DNA from: Adiantum capillus-veneris
Lineage: Eukaryota > Streptophyta > Polypodiopsida > Polypodiales > Pteridaceae
Length of the DNA stretch: 64,000 nt
Assembly: GCA_014529385.2 (NCBI GenBank)
Contig: CM043967.1
Location: forward strand, 7,654,501 to 7,718,500
Direction: 5' to 3'
A program made the translations under genes and the position numbers. Positions 35,734 to 46,903 of the stretch are shown here, in pieces. The notes beneath the pieces were generated by a model. The model was not told the DNA's origin. It saw only the letters and a program-made list of their open reading frames with translations, and ran no database searches. Each line of letters begins with the position of its first letter. The stretch's first letter is position 1.

Positions 35734-36055
35734 TGTAAAGAATGAGGATGCAAGAGAGCTACACAAGACAAGCACAAAGCACACAGAGATGGAAAGCTTC
35801 TTCTTCTTCTTCACAGAAAAGAGAGTACAAAATGACTAAGTGCTAAAGCTGAAAAGTAGCACATATGTACATGCGGTCACTAAGTGTGAACTCGCTAGAA
35901 GCATACTAGGCTGGCACTATAAGTGTAGTCCAGCTGTAGAATCACTGGCAGAGATCCTCCGTGTCGGTCACCTAACGCGCCAGTGAGTAAATGCCGTAAG
36001 CGGCCAAGACCCGTAGTGGATGCCAGCTCAAGGTGTAGAGCTCGACATCTCAACA
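35734..36055 (-). repeat. Copia-1 3' LTR
   Basis: On the plus strand it runs from TGTAAAGAATGAGG to ATCTCAACA. It differs from the 5' LTR at three bases (near 35903, 35993 and 36002). Confidence 0.95.
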
Positions 36056-38907
36056 CTCCCCCTCGAGCTCTGCATGTCACAGAGTCCAAGCATAGTCCGG
36101 AAACGTCGAAGCTTCTTAGCTCCGAGGGCCTTGGTAAAGATATCCGCTATCTGCTCCTCTGTGCTGACGTAGACCAAGTCGATGTCGCCCGCCAACACTC
36201 GCTATCGAACGTAGTGGTAATGGACCTCTATGTGTTTGGTCCTAGCATGGAACACTGTGTTCCTAGCCAACTGCATGCTGCTGAGGTTGTCACAATGGAT
36301 GAAAATCTGCTGGTCCACCTGCACTCCCAAGTCCTCAAGTAATGTGCGTAGCCAAGCTACCTCGCACGCCGCAACTGCTGCACCTCTGTACTCGGCCTCT
36401 GTGCTCGATAAAGCAACCGTAGGCTGCTTTTTGCTGCTCCAAGTAACAACAGCACTCCCAAAAGAGAACATGAAGCCACTCGTAGATCTCCTATCAACAA
36501 TGCTACCTGCCCAATCTGCATCTGTATACCCATACAATGCTAATGGTGCATCTCCTACATAGAACAATGCGTAGTCAAGAGTACCTTGCACATACCTAAG
36601 TGTGCGTCGTACTCCATCCAAATGTGGCTTCCTCGGAAGTTGCATGAACTGACTCTCCAAGCCTACTGTGTAGCTCAAGTCTGGCTTCATGATAGTCAAG
36701 TAGATTAGACTACCCACAATCTTCCTGTACATGTTGACATCCTCAACAACATCACCCTTCTCTGCACTCAGCTTTGCATTCACATCCAAGGGAATAGAAA
36801 TTGGCTTACAATCAGCCATACCATACTTTGACAACATGTCCAAAGCATACTGTCTCTGTGATAGCCATACACCCTCTGGAGTCCTGATCACTTCAATGCC
36901 AAGAAAGTAGCGCAACTCGCCTAAATCTTTCATTTCAAACTCCTGTTTGAGAAGACCCTTCACATGGTCAATCTCCATAGCATTGTCACCAACAATAATA
37001 AGGTCATCTACATATATGGTAATGACCACAATCCCCACATCACTCTCACGTACATAGAGTGAATGATCAGCATGAGCTCTCCTAAAACCAATACTGACAA
37101 GATACTTGGCAATCCTGTCATACCATGCTCTAGAGCCCTGCTTCAAACCATACAAAGCTTTGAGAAGTCTGCATACATAATCTGGGTAACCTGGATCGAC
37201 ATAACCAGGTGGCTGATCTATATACACTTCCTCTTGCAACTCACCATTCAAGAAGGCATTCTTTACATACATTTGATGCATAATCCATCCTCTAGATGCA
37301 GCCACTGCTATGACAGCTCTCACTGTCGTCATCTTTGCCACTGGAGCAAAGGTCTCCTCATAGTCTATGCCATACGTCTGTGCATAACCCTTTGCGACCA
37401 GCCTTGCCTTGTGACGCTCAATGTTACCATCATCCTTATGCTTGGTTTTATACACCCATTTACAGCCAATAGCTTTCTTGCCACTTGGCAATGGCACCAA
37501 CTCCCATGTGTCATTTGCTTCCAATGCAGCCATCTCTTCATTCATTGCATCATCCCAATGCACATTTCCAACTGCATCCTCAAAACATGTGGGCTCCACA
37601 TCCTGTATCACCTTAGCCATGTAAGCTTGGTGATGCGCTAGATACCCATCATAAGTCAATTTCTGAACTGGATTTCTGACTCTATTAGATCTGCGCGGTC
37701 CTGGGTCACTCCTTTGCCCTCTAGCATCTTCTTGCACTTTCCTTACACCAGGTGTCCTGACAGCCGGAATTCCAAATTCCTCATCAAGACTTTGTTCAGA
37801 ACCATCTGAATCCATGTCTACATGTGAAAAACCTGATGATGCATCAACCATAAAGGGAGGTTCATCAACCTTTTCCTTTCCTTTTCGTGATACATTCCCT
37901 GTACCTGTTGGTGGAGTAACCTGCGTACGTAGTCTACCATTCCATGGTTTCTCAACAGAGCCACGAGAAGAGGACTCTTGTGGTCCACTCAAAACCTGTG
38001 ACTGTGGCCTCACATTTTGTACAACCACATCATCTTTTACATCAGCCCCAATAGTGCCATGTGCATTACTGTACCAGCTGCTCATCTCATCGAAGACTAC
38101 ATCTCTGCTCACTCGTAATTCTCGTGTAGTAGGATTGTAGCACCTGCACCCCTTTTGTTCAAGGGAATATCCCACAAGAATACATTTCTCTGCTTTAGGA
38201 TCCAATTTCCTACGCAACTCATCTGGTACATGCACGTAAGCTATGCAGCCAAACACTTTCAAGTGTGCCAAATCAGGCTTTGTAACTGTAAACTTTTCCT
38301 CAGGTGTTACATCATGCACCGCAGCTGTAGGTGTCTTGTTCATAATGTACACAGCTGTATTTACAGCTTCAGCCCAGAAATGATGAGGCATGTTCTTCTC
38401 ATTCATCAATGCACGTGCAACCTCTGCAATGTGCCTGTTTTTCCTTTCTGCGACCCCATTCTGCTGTGGAGTATATCTGCATGTAAACTGCCTGTGTATA
38501 CCATGCATTCGCAGAAAATCTGAAAAATCATTGGAGAAGTACTCTCCCCCTCCATCTGACCTCAATGTCTTGATTTGCATATCTGTCTCCTTCTCAATCA
38601 TGACTTTGAAGTCTTGAAAGTGACCAAACACTTCACTTTTGTTACGCATGAAGTAGACCCATACTTTCCTTGTATGGTCATCAATGAAAGAGACATAATA
38701 CCTGCAACCATGTATACTTGCAGTATCGGTTGGACCCCAAACATCTGTGTGCACCACCTCAAGTGGCTTTTTACATACATTGCGCTCATGTGGAAATGAG
38801 CCCTTTGACTGTTTTCCAAACTGGCATGCTGCACACACTTTATGCATACCATCCACCTTGAATTTGGGCAAACCTTTTACAATCTGTTTTGATTGCATGC
38901 TGCGCAA
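36056..38907 (-). pseudogene. Copia-1 pol: integrase, RT, RNase H
   Basis: The 901-codon frame begins just after a TAG at 38908-38910. The integrase has the zinc region end CAACQF, then HTDVWGP, LRSDGGGEYF and TPQQNGVAERKNR, giving the D, D, E catalytic residues. The RT has KARLVAKGYAQ, the insert FLNGELQEEVYIDQPPGY and YVDDLIIVG. RNase H has YTDADWAGS, SSTEAEYRG and HARTKHIEVHYHYVR. A second TAG (36199-36201) falls right after HYHYVR; the same frame continues with VLAGDIDLVYVSTEEQIADI and FTKALG to the polypurine tract. All catalytic residues are present. Confidence 0.93.
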
Positions 38908-38910
38908 TCT

Positions 38911-40383
38911 CTACTCATTGACACGGCCAATGCGTTTGTGCCAAATGTGAACATCAGCCACAACACCTGTGCCCTGTGCAAATAATGCAGCTTTTACCTC
39001 AGGCATGTCTACATTGAGCGTAAACATTCTGCCCACACATTTGCCCTCTGTGATCAGCTTACAGCCATTCTGGAAATCTTCTACATAACAGCCATTTGGA
39101 TTGAAGCGAACCTGCAAACCCTGCTCAACCATTTGTCCAACAGAAACAAGATTCTTTGTAATGTTTGGGACATGAAGTACATCTGCTAAGTACTTTGATT
39201 TCCCACTCTTCGTATTTAGAGGTATGTCCCCTACATGAGCAATGGGGTGAGCTGTGTCATCTCCTGTCTGCACATAGCCTGACACATCTGGTTTGCGCAT
39301 ATCTCTAAACCACTCTCCACGAGACGTCATGTGATTAGAGGCACCTGAATCCACATACCAAACATCATCTTGGGTGGAATTCTCTGCAGTCATTGTATTC
39401 ATTACATGTTGCATAACAAACATGCGCTCGTTTTTGCTGTCATCTGCATCTCTGCTAGTAGATGCATAGTTGCCCTGTTCTCTCTTTCTACTTGCTTTTC
39501 CCTTTGGACAGTCACGTGACATGTGACCTCTTTCACCACAAGTCCAACATTCTCTACTATCTGGAGTATGTTGCTGCCTGCTTGATCCTGCACCACGACC
39601 TCTTTGACTCCCCCTGCCTTGAGACTGGTTTCCCCTGCCACCTGTATTGTTTTGATTTGATTGACCTTCCAGAAATTGGCCCTTGCAACCCCTTGGGCCT
39701 CGACCACGACCTCTACCTCTACCTCTACCTCTGTTGGAGTTAGAATAGAAGGCCTGTTCAGAATTATTTATGCCATGAGAAGAAGATGTGTCAAGGTTCT
39801 TCTCCTCAAGAATAAGCATAGAAATCAAATCTTGGAACACGGGGATGTCATCTCTTGTATTCATGGAAGACCTAAAATGTACATACTCATCTCCTAGACC
39901 ATCCAAGCATGCACGGACAATGTCATCGTCTTCCACTGAGACTTTAATAGATCCAAGAGCCTCAATGATACTCTTGATCTTCAAAGCATAATCATTGATG
40001 GAGAGGTTGTTCCTCTTAACCTGATTTAGCACCGACTTTAGTTGAAGCTTCCTGGCCTTGGTGTTCACCTCGAACACTCTGCCTAAGTTTTTCCATGCAA
40101 TGGCGGGGGTTTCAGCATCCTGTAGATAGCCCATCATGCCATCTGTGATGCTCATAGAAAGCCAATACATCACTTTGCTCTGGCCTTGTTGCCAGTCCCT
40201 CAAAGCTTTCCTTTGTTCTGCTGTAGCATTTGCCTCGGGAATCTCTGGTTCCTTTTCATTGTCTCCTTCTACATAGTCCCAATAACCTTTTCCTTTTAGG
40301 AAATTTGTTATTCTGAACTTCCATGCAGGGTAGTTATTTTTCTCAAGCTTCTCAGTAACAATATGACTGAAACCGTCAGACAT
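38911..40383 (-). CDS. Copia-1 gag and protease
   Basis: 490 codons from ATG 40383. Residues 1-200 are the copia gag domain (NNYPAWKFRITNFLKGKGYW, VKRNNLSINDYALKIKSIIE). An RG-rich linker is followed by the zinc knuckle CWTCGERGHMSRDC (C-x2-C-x4-H-x4-C), the protease active site VDSGASNHMT, and the start of the GAG-pre-integrase region ending WHKRIGRVNE before TAG. In related copia proteins the next residue is usually Gln, so CAG to TAG is the likely change. Normally one gag-pol polyprotein is made; here it would end early, though gag and protease are intact. Confidence 0.93.
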   Translation of the reverse strand: MSDGFSHIVTEKLEKNNYPAWKFRITNFLKGKGYWDYVEGDNEKEPEIPEANATAEQRKALRDWQQGQSKVMYWLSMSITDGMMGYLQDAETPAIAWKNLGRVFEVNTKARKLQLKSVLNQVKRNNLSINDYALKIKSIIEALGSIKVSVEDDDIVRACLDGLGDEYVHFRSSMNTRDDIPVFQDLISMLILEEKNLDTSSSHGINNSEQAFYSNSNRGRGRGRGRGRGPRGCKGQFLEGQSNQNNTGGRGNQSQGRGSQRGRGAGSSRQQHTPDSRECWTCGERGHMSRDCPKGKASRKREQGNYASTSRDADDSKNERMFVMQHVMNTMTAENSTQDDVWYVDSGASNHMTSRGEWFRDMRKPDVSGYVQTGDDTAHPIAHVGDIPLNTKSGKSKYLADVLHVPNITKNLVSVGQMVEQGLQVRFNPNGCYVEDFQNGCKLITEGKCVGRMFTLNVDMPEVKAALFAQGTGVVADVHIWHKRIGRVNE

Positions 40384-40684
40384 CTTGAAGCACTAAGACA
40401 AAATAGCTGCAATCTGCAAAAACCTGCAAATCTGCTGAACCTGCTATCGTGGTTCTTGTAACGCTTTCTACACTCAACGAGTGTCCACAATCAAGCGTAC
40501 ATACAACCACTGTACTTGTACAGTAAATCTCTGTATACTGCACTTTGGAGACCTGTTCAGAAACTTGTGCGAAAAACCCCTAAAAAAATTTTCGCTGCGC
40601 AAGGCGCCTTCGGCATCTGGTCGTGGATTGCGAACGAAGGGATTGTGATGCTCTTGCTCTCTTAGCCTCTCTTGCCTGCACCAG

Positions 40685-40696
40685 GCTCTGATACCA
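40685..40696 (-). other. Copia-1 primer binding site
   Basis: TGGTATCAGAGC on the minus strand, immediately after the 5' LTR, complementary to the 3' end of plant initiator tRNA-Met. Confidence 0.95.
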
Positions 40697-41018
40697 TGTA
40701 AAGAATGAGGATGCAAGAGAGCTACACAAGACAAGCACAAAGCACACAGAGATGGAAAGCTTCTTCTTCTTCTTCACAGAAAAGAGAGTACAAAATGACT
40801 AAGTGCTAAAGCTGAAAAGTAGCACATATGTACATGCGGTCACTAAGTGTGAACTCGCTAGAAGCGTACTAGGCTGGCACTATAAGTGTAGTCCAGCTGT
40901 AGAATCACTGGCAGAGATCCTCCGTGTCGGTCACCTAACGCGCCAGTGAGTAAATGTCGTAAGCGACCAAGACCCGTAGTGGATGCCAGCTCAAGGTGTA
41001 GAGCTCGACATCTCAACA
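40697..41018 (-). repeat. Copia-1 5' LTR
   Basis: 322 bp, TG...CA ends, matches the 3' LTR except at three positions. It holds the promoter of the element by homology; no single TATA box stands out. Confidence 0.95.
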
Positions 41019-42092
41019 CAACAACCTGAATATTTTACCATCTTCCAGCTCAATGCATCCAGCTTCGCTTACAATTTGGGGAATCTGGCCATCAGCAGTT
41101 TTGAAACCTGTCTTGGTATGATTTATGACTGAACCACTAGCATTACAAAACAAGGTTAAGCATTCCCAGAAGGCTCTTACTGATTGTTCGTCATTCTGCA
41201 TAAGTGCATTTGTATCATCTGCAAATTGCTGAAGACAAAGCTGGTTAGTGGCACCAGGGATGTAGATACCTCTGATTCTCCCCTTTGCCATGGCTTCTTT
41301 AACCAGCCATCCCAATGCATCAGAGCAAATGGCATATAAAAGTGGTGCTATTGGACATCCTTGCCTTATAGATCTTCTGAGAAGCATAGAATCAGTCAAA
41401 TCACCATTAATAGCCACCTTTGCATAAGCATTGCCAAATAGAGTCTTCACAAACTTAGTGAACATTTTTCCAAACCCAATATCAAATAGCGATTGAAAAA
41501 TAAAGTCCCACTCCATCCTGTCATATGCCTTGTCAAAGTCAATTTTGAAAAACATGAAGAGCTGGTCAGTATCTGTGGCATGCTGTATAGCTTCCCAAAG
41601 TGTGATGATTGCATCCAGAATGTACCTGCCCTTGATAAAGCCTTTTTGTTCAGGGAGGATAATATGATGCATAAGGGGGATGAGTCTTCTAGCTAGGGCC
41701 AAGGAGAACACTTTATAAGCAGAAGTCAGGCAAGTTATAGGTCTCCAATTCCCTAAATCCTCCTTACCCCCTCTCTTATGAATAAGTCTAATGACACCAG
41801 TGTTCATAGAAGAAGGAAGAACTCCCATCTCCAAGGCCTCATACCAAACCTTCATAAGATAAGGTGTTAAAAAAGATTTGTAGGTTTGATAAAATTCGTT
41901 AGGCAACCCATCCAAACCTGGTGATTTACCAGGTTTCATAGCATCAATAGTGTCCTGCAACTCCCCCTCTGTGAGGGGCTGCTCCATCATTCTGGCCATT
42001 TCAGGGGAAAGCATCTTCCTCCTGATTCTAGTTATAGAAGCCCTTGCCACAGTGGAGTCAACCCCTCTTTTGGGAGGAGCAGAAAAAATCAT
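41019..42092 (-). pseudogene. LINE ORF2 reverse transcriptase
   Basis: An uninterrupted RT frame of about 355 codons: LQDTIDAMKPGKSPGLDGLP, NEFYQTYKSFL, NWRPITCLTSAYKVFSLALA, QKGFIKGRYILDAI, FFKIDFDKAYDRMEWDF, RQGCPIAPLLYAICSDALGW, LCLQQFADDTNALMQN. The catalytic D (IDFDKAYD) and FADD are present, so this domain is intact. The frame is shifted relative to the upstream segment near 42075 and runs into Copia-1 at 41018. Part of the L1-type LINE. Confidence 0.92.
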
Positions 42093-43250
42093 AAGCCACT
42101 TTCAGATTTTCCTCATGAGAACTGACCACATTACCATTTTGATTTTTTAAGAAAGGAATGAAATCTTTTACTTTCTTCCTTTTAAGAATATTGAACATGG
42201 CTTTATCAGGAGTATCCAGCTTACCAATCCAATATTCTCTAGTCCAGTTCAAACAAGCCTTGGCAGAGAGGAGTTCTTCCCTTCTAAGCTTCTCTTTAAG
42301 CTCTATGAGGTCAGGGGAAGGAGGACTATTGGGAGGAGTGCTAATCTCTAGGTCAGAGATTTCTTTACTTATCATCATCCTTCTGCTCATTCTAATTTCC
42401 TTAGCCCTTTTTTTAAACTCTGTAAGAAGTTTTTGGGTGTTCTTAACAGCTCTATCCCAGGATTTGAAGGCCCCTTCATTAGTACTGAAAGCAGAATCAA
42501 ACACTTCTTGAACCTTATTTCTCACACATGAAATTTTAAGCAAAGTTTGATCAATGTGCGGCCATCCTGCCTTGTAAGTGACTGCCTCCTTGTGGAGGCT
42601 CAAACAAAACAGGGGTATGATCTGAAATCAAAAGAGACTTATCTGTCCAGCACAAGGTTTGCCAAAATCGATGAACAAGACCAGCATCCATGTATAGACG
42701 ATCCAATCTTGTAGCTCTATAGGAGTTACCTTGTTGTCTGTTTGACCAAGTAAACCCTGTAGCCTGAGAAATGTCCAGCAGGTTTTGTTTGGATAGTAAT
42801 TGGTCCCACACATCCTTTTATGCTCCTTGTACACATTGTCCTTGATTATTCCACCTGTCTTGTATATCCTCCACCATATTAAAGTCTCCAACTATGATGC
42901 AAGGCTGGGGAAGGATAGCCAAATCAGCCCAAGCAGTACACCTGTCAGCAATGGAGTTGGGGGCATACAGAGAGACAATGGTAAAATTAAAAGGACTACT
43001 CAAAGTGATAGCAACCCAACAATTATTAGCTCCCTTATGAACATTTATGACCATATGGCTATACTTTTCACTGATGGCTATAGCTGAACCTCCTCTGCCA
43101 TGTTGATGATCAGTTGTAAACCATTTTAGCCCTGTTCCTACTCTCAAAAGATTGTTATTGAGGGACTATCCAGCAACTTTAAGCTCTTGCAGACAAATAA
43201 AGTCAGGATTGACCCCTGTATCTTTGAGCCAGAGCTTGATGGCCTGGGCC
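42058..43250 (-). pseudogene. LINE ORF2 endonuclease and linker
   Basis: From about 43245 down: IKLWLKDTGVNPDFICLQEL (endonuclease start with its catalytic Glu region), GGSAIAISEKY, TIVSLYAPN, CIIVGDFNMVEDIQDRW, then TGFTWSNRQQGNSYRATRLD and LLISDHTPVLFEP, the G-D-F-N and S-D-H motifs of APE endonucleases. Breaks: a stop just after QELKVAG (near 43167), a stop at about 42815-42818, a frameshift near 42590 and another near 42075. The linker (SCVRNKVQEVFDSAF ... RREYW-like region) joins it to RT. Upstream sequence was lost at the Copia-2 junction. Confidence 0.88.
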
Positions 43251-43251
43251 C

Positions 43252-43530
43252 TGTTGAAGATGATGAAACAGGAAACAGAAGGAAGACAGCAACTCAGAGT
43301 AGGAAGAAGATGGAGAAGGAGAAGACACAGAGCTTGTGTACGAGATCTCTGTAGTCTCTCTCTCTGTATTAGAATAATAGTGTATCTACAAACTCAGAGC
43401 TACAAAGCTTATATGAAACCCTAAGAGATAAGGTGTCCTTTCACACCAGATGTCCAGGGGGAAAAACCCAGTGGGAGAAAAGTGCCCCTGGTGAAGCGCG
43501 TATACACACTAACACTACTACATGTCTACA
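43252..43530 (-). repeat. Copia-2 3' LTR
   Basis: On the plus strand TGTTGAAGATGATG ... CATGTCTACA, 279 bp, followed by the polypurine tract (AAGGGGGATT on the minus strand at 43531-43541). No second LTR lies in the window. Confidence 0.8.
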
Positions 43531-43541
43531 AATCCCCCTTG

Positions 43542-45957
43542 TAGTGATAGTGTGAATCCGTACAAGGTAGCAGATCATCATGTGTATGAGAGTAAGCCCA
43601 AAGCTTTTCGGAAAGCTTCAAACTTTTCTCGTGATAACGCCTTCGTAAATAGATCTGCAATGTTATCCTGTAGGACAGGACAGTAAGTTAGTGTGATCTC
43701 CCCTGCATGTAGCCTTTCCCTGACATAGTGGTAGTGAACCTCTATGTGCTTTGTTCTTGCATGAAATACTGGATTCCTTGCAACTGCCATAGCACTCTGA
43801 CTGTCAGTGAAAATGGTAGTGGGTGCCTGTTGACACTCACAAAGATCTGCCAATAACCTGCGTATCCATACACAATCAACTGTTGCAGTGAAAGCTACCC
43901 TGTACTCAGCTTCACAAGTTGATGTAGCCACTGTGGGTTGCTTCTTGCTTAGCCAAGATATACATGCATTTCCCAAGAAAAAACAATTGCCACTTGTGGA
44001 ATGTCGTGTGTCAAAATCACCAGCCCAATCTGAATCGCTGTAACCAAGAAGCTGCATAGAATTGTGCTTTCCATACATATCCCCCTTGGAAAGAACATGG
44101 CAAGATTAGGGGTACCTGAAAGGTAACGAAGTATGCGCTTCACAGCCTGCCAATGATGCATACCTGGGCTGTGCATAAATCTGCTTGCTTGTGAAACCCC
44201 AAATTGAATGTCTGGATGAGTGTTGCCTACCAAATATATCAAGCAACCAACGGCTGCTGCATAAGTATGTACATCAAAAGGTTCTCCAGCATCATGCATG
44301 CTCAACTTTGATCCAGTTTCTACGGGTGTAGAGATTGGTTTACAATTTTGCATACCAAACTTGTCCAAAATTTTATGCAAATATTTTGCCTGCAACATGT
44401 ATATGCCATCCTCTGATTGCACAAACTGAATACCCAAGTAATAATGTAGCAAACCAAGATCAGACATCTCAAAGGTTTTTGTCAAAGCATCTTTAAACGC
44501 TTCAATTTCATCTGCACTATTGCCTGTAAGAAGCATATCATCCACATAAAGTGTTAGCATAATGAGAACTCCATCTCTCTTTTTGACATACAAAGTACTT
44601 TATGTTGGACTATTCTGAAATCCCTGGCCAATCAAATAAGTATGTATCTTCTCATACCATGCTCTTGGAGCCTGTTTGAGACCATACAAAGCTTTACGCA
44701 ATCTACTTACCTTTTGCTCTTGACCTTTTACAACAAAACCACTTGGTTGACTTACATAAACTTCTTCCTGCAAATCACCATTCAAAAAAGCAGTTTTGAT
44801 ATCCAATTGATGCACTTTCGAACCATGATGAGCAGCAATTGCAACTAGTGATCTAACTGTGGACGCACGAGAAGTAGGAGCAAAGGTTTCATCATAATCT
44901 ATGCCTTTCTGTTGCGCATAGCCTTTTGCTACAAGCCTTGCTTTGTACCTGTCAACAGTACTATTTTGTTTCCTTTTTACCTTAAAAACCCACTTTGTAC
45001 CAATAGGCTTTTTACCTGTAGGCAAGTCCACTAGATCCCATGTATGATTCTTATGAATAGAATCAATTTCTTGCTGCATAGCATCTTTCCACTGAACACA
45101 CTCTAAAGCTTGTTCAAATGAATCAGGCTCATCTGCATCACAAAGAGTGCTAAAGCAAGCCAAATCTACTTGCTCTCTGCCAAAAGTAGTACCAGCACGT
45201 GTTTTTCGTGGCAACGGTGCATCCAACTTGCTATCCTGCAAAGTTTTCTGAACCCATTTAGGCAAGGTTCTTTCTTCCCTGAGAACTTCTTGCTCTTCAC
45301 GCACAATTTCGTCTACATCATGCGGTGTCACATGCTGATCAAAAGATTGATCAAGATTATCAACCTGTTGTGATTCTTGATTCTCCACAAAAGAAGGAAG
45401 CAAACCTTCAAATACATCATGTGTCTGCATATGAGGTACATCAAAAGCAACCATAGGTTGAGCAGTAGTTTCTGCAAAAATTACATCACGACTTTCAAAA
45501 ATCTTGTTTGTAGCAGGATTGTAAAGTCTATAACCTTTACTTCCACTACTGTACCCCACAAATATACATTTGATTGCCTTATCATCAAGCTTCCCACGTA
45601 ACTGCTGAGGGATGTGAGCATAAGTAAGACAACCAAAAACACGAAGATAACTGACTGAAGGTTTTCTGTCATACCAAGCTTCATATGGAGTAATGGTCTT
45701 CAAGGCACGAGTAGGACACCTGTTCAAAACATGTGCTGCACAAGCAACTGCCTCCATCCATAGCTTATGAGGTAAACTCTTAGCCTTGAGCATACATCTA
45801 GCCGTCTCCATTAAAGACCTGTTCTTCCTTTCTGCAACACCATTCTGTTGTGGTGTGTATGGCATAGTGCATTGGTGTTTAATGCCTTTCTTTCCCAAAA
45901 AATCCTTAAATGCACCTGACATGTATTCACCTCCTCGATCGGTACGAAGAGTCTGTA
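43542..45957 (-). pseudogene. Copia-2 pol (partial integrase, RT, RNase H)
   Basis: Frames 44600 to about 45957, 43949-44593 and 43578-44078. Integrase keeps TDRGGEYMSG and MPYTPQQNGVAERKNRSLME, so the last two catalytic acids are present. RT has TVDRYKARLVAKGYAQQKGI, FLNGDLQEEVYVSQPSGF and LTLYVDDMLLTG. RNase H has YSDSDWAGDFDTRHSTSG, TCEAEYR and HARTKHIEVHYHYVRERL, then DLFTKALSREKFEAFR to the end. A stop near 44597 and a frameshift near 44020-44090 disable it. Confidence 0.88.
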
Positions 45958-46903
45958 ATTGAAAAATCCAGGTCCTAAGGGATTCTAGGGATGGTCTTAC
46001 TCCATGGCAAAGGCCAATGACCACTCTTTCCTGAAGTTGAGCATGCCATTGTTCAAGCTCAGCAGAGGGAATAGTAACTCCCTCCTCAGAAACAACAGAA
46101 TCCCCTCCTTCCAAGTTAGCTTCTCCTTCAAAATCTGATCCGTGGTGAACCTCACCTACTTTTTGTTGTTCCTCAATGCCTATCTATTCCTCCGGAAGAT
46201 TAAACTGTTGATTAACATTAGAAGCATGAGGATTGACTTTAATAGCTTCTTTTGCAGAGTGTGCCCCTTCTTTCCCCTCATTTTTATACATGACAGTGTT
46301 AGTGTTAAATGATATCTGTTGGGGAGGGAGTGAAGAAGAACCTGGTAAATTCAGATGATGGATCGACGCCTCTCCAAAGTGCAAAGGTTCCACCACAGTA
46401 TTCATATTCATGTGAGAAGGCTGCGCAGGAATCATCGCAACTGCTGCATAAGAGAACTGTTGAGGATGTTGAATGGGAGGGCCTCTGTTGAACAGCATGT
46501 TGGGATTGAGCAAAGATCCATCTTCAACAGAGGTTGATTTGCCCTCCAGATTTGCTGCAGGGGTGACCTGCATACCAATCCCTTCTTGCATGATGTAGGA
46601 GTTAGCCTGAGAAAGGATATTGGGTCCAATCATAGCATTAGAGGGGCCTGTCGTTTGCCTTACAGGTGTGTTGGCTCTGACCAGAGAAGGGGGAGCGGGT
46701 AGACCATTCCGCAGAGCTTCATGGAGCTCCATCACTCCTCCCTCCCCCAATGGGGGAGGGGGGGGGGAGGGAAAGAGTGGGGACTGTGGTGTAGAGAGCG
46801 TGCGTAAACCAAGAAGGAACCTGCTGGCTTGCAAAGATGCCTGCGAGACCCTGCTACTGCACACATGAACCAGCTGCCTCAGGCGCTGTTCGATGTTCAA
46901 GCC
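45957..46903 (-). pseudogene. LINE ORF1 (gag-like), truncated
   Basis: From about 46900 down the minus strand reads a Pro/Ser/Asn-rich N-terminal region (SPLFPSPPPPPLGEGG, QQISFNTNTVMYKNEG, NVNQQFNLPEE), a stop at 46181-46186, then EVTIP-like linker and AELEQWHAQLQERVVIGLCH followed by GVRPSLESLRTWIF. The last part resembles the plant LINE gag-like domain (DUF4283) start. It is cut at 45957 by Copia-2, and the remainder of ORF1 including its zinc knuckle is missing. The first Met is uncertain; a G/C-rich stretch with a C9-like run lies near 46748. Confidence 0.7.

Larger units (their letters stand above)
35734..41018 (-). mobile_element. Ty1/copia retrotransposon, nearly intact (Copia-1)
   Basis: Two 322-bp LTRs (35734-36055, 40697-41018) differ at 3 positions (about 0.9%). 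CAACA flanks both ends (35729-35733, 41019-41023), a 5-bp target duplication. The primer site TGGTATCAGAGC, complementary to initiator tRNA-Met, abuts the 5' LTR on the minus strand (40685-40696). A G-rich polypurine tract (CTCGAGGGGGAG) precedes the 3' LTR. Gag-pol is complete in one frame except for two TAG stops. The insertion split the LINE RT frame exactly; removing it and one target copy restores that frame. Confidence 0.97.
43252..45957 (-). mobile_element. 5'-truncated Ty1/copia (Copia-2)
   Basis: One LTR (43252-43530) and the pol region from mid-integrase to RNase H survive; the 5' LTR, primer site, gag, protease and the first part of integrase are missing. At 45957 copia sequence (LQTLRTDRGGEYMSG) is fused in frame to LINE ORF1 sequence. 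No target duplication could be found. It differs clearly from Copia-1 in protein and LTR sequence, so it is another family. Confidence 0.85.
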
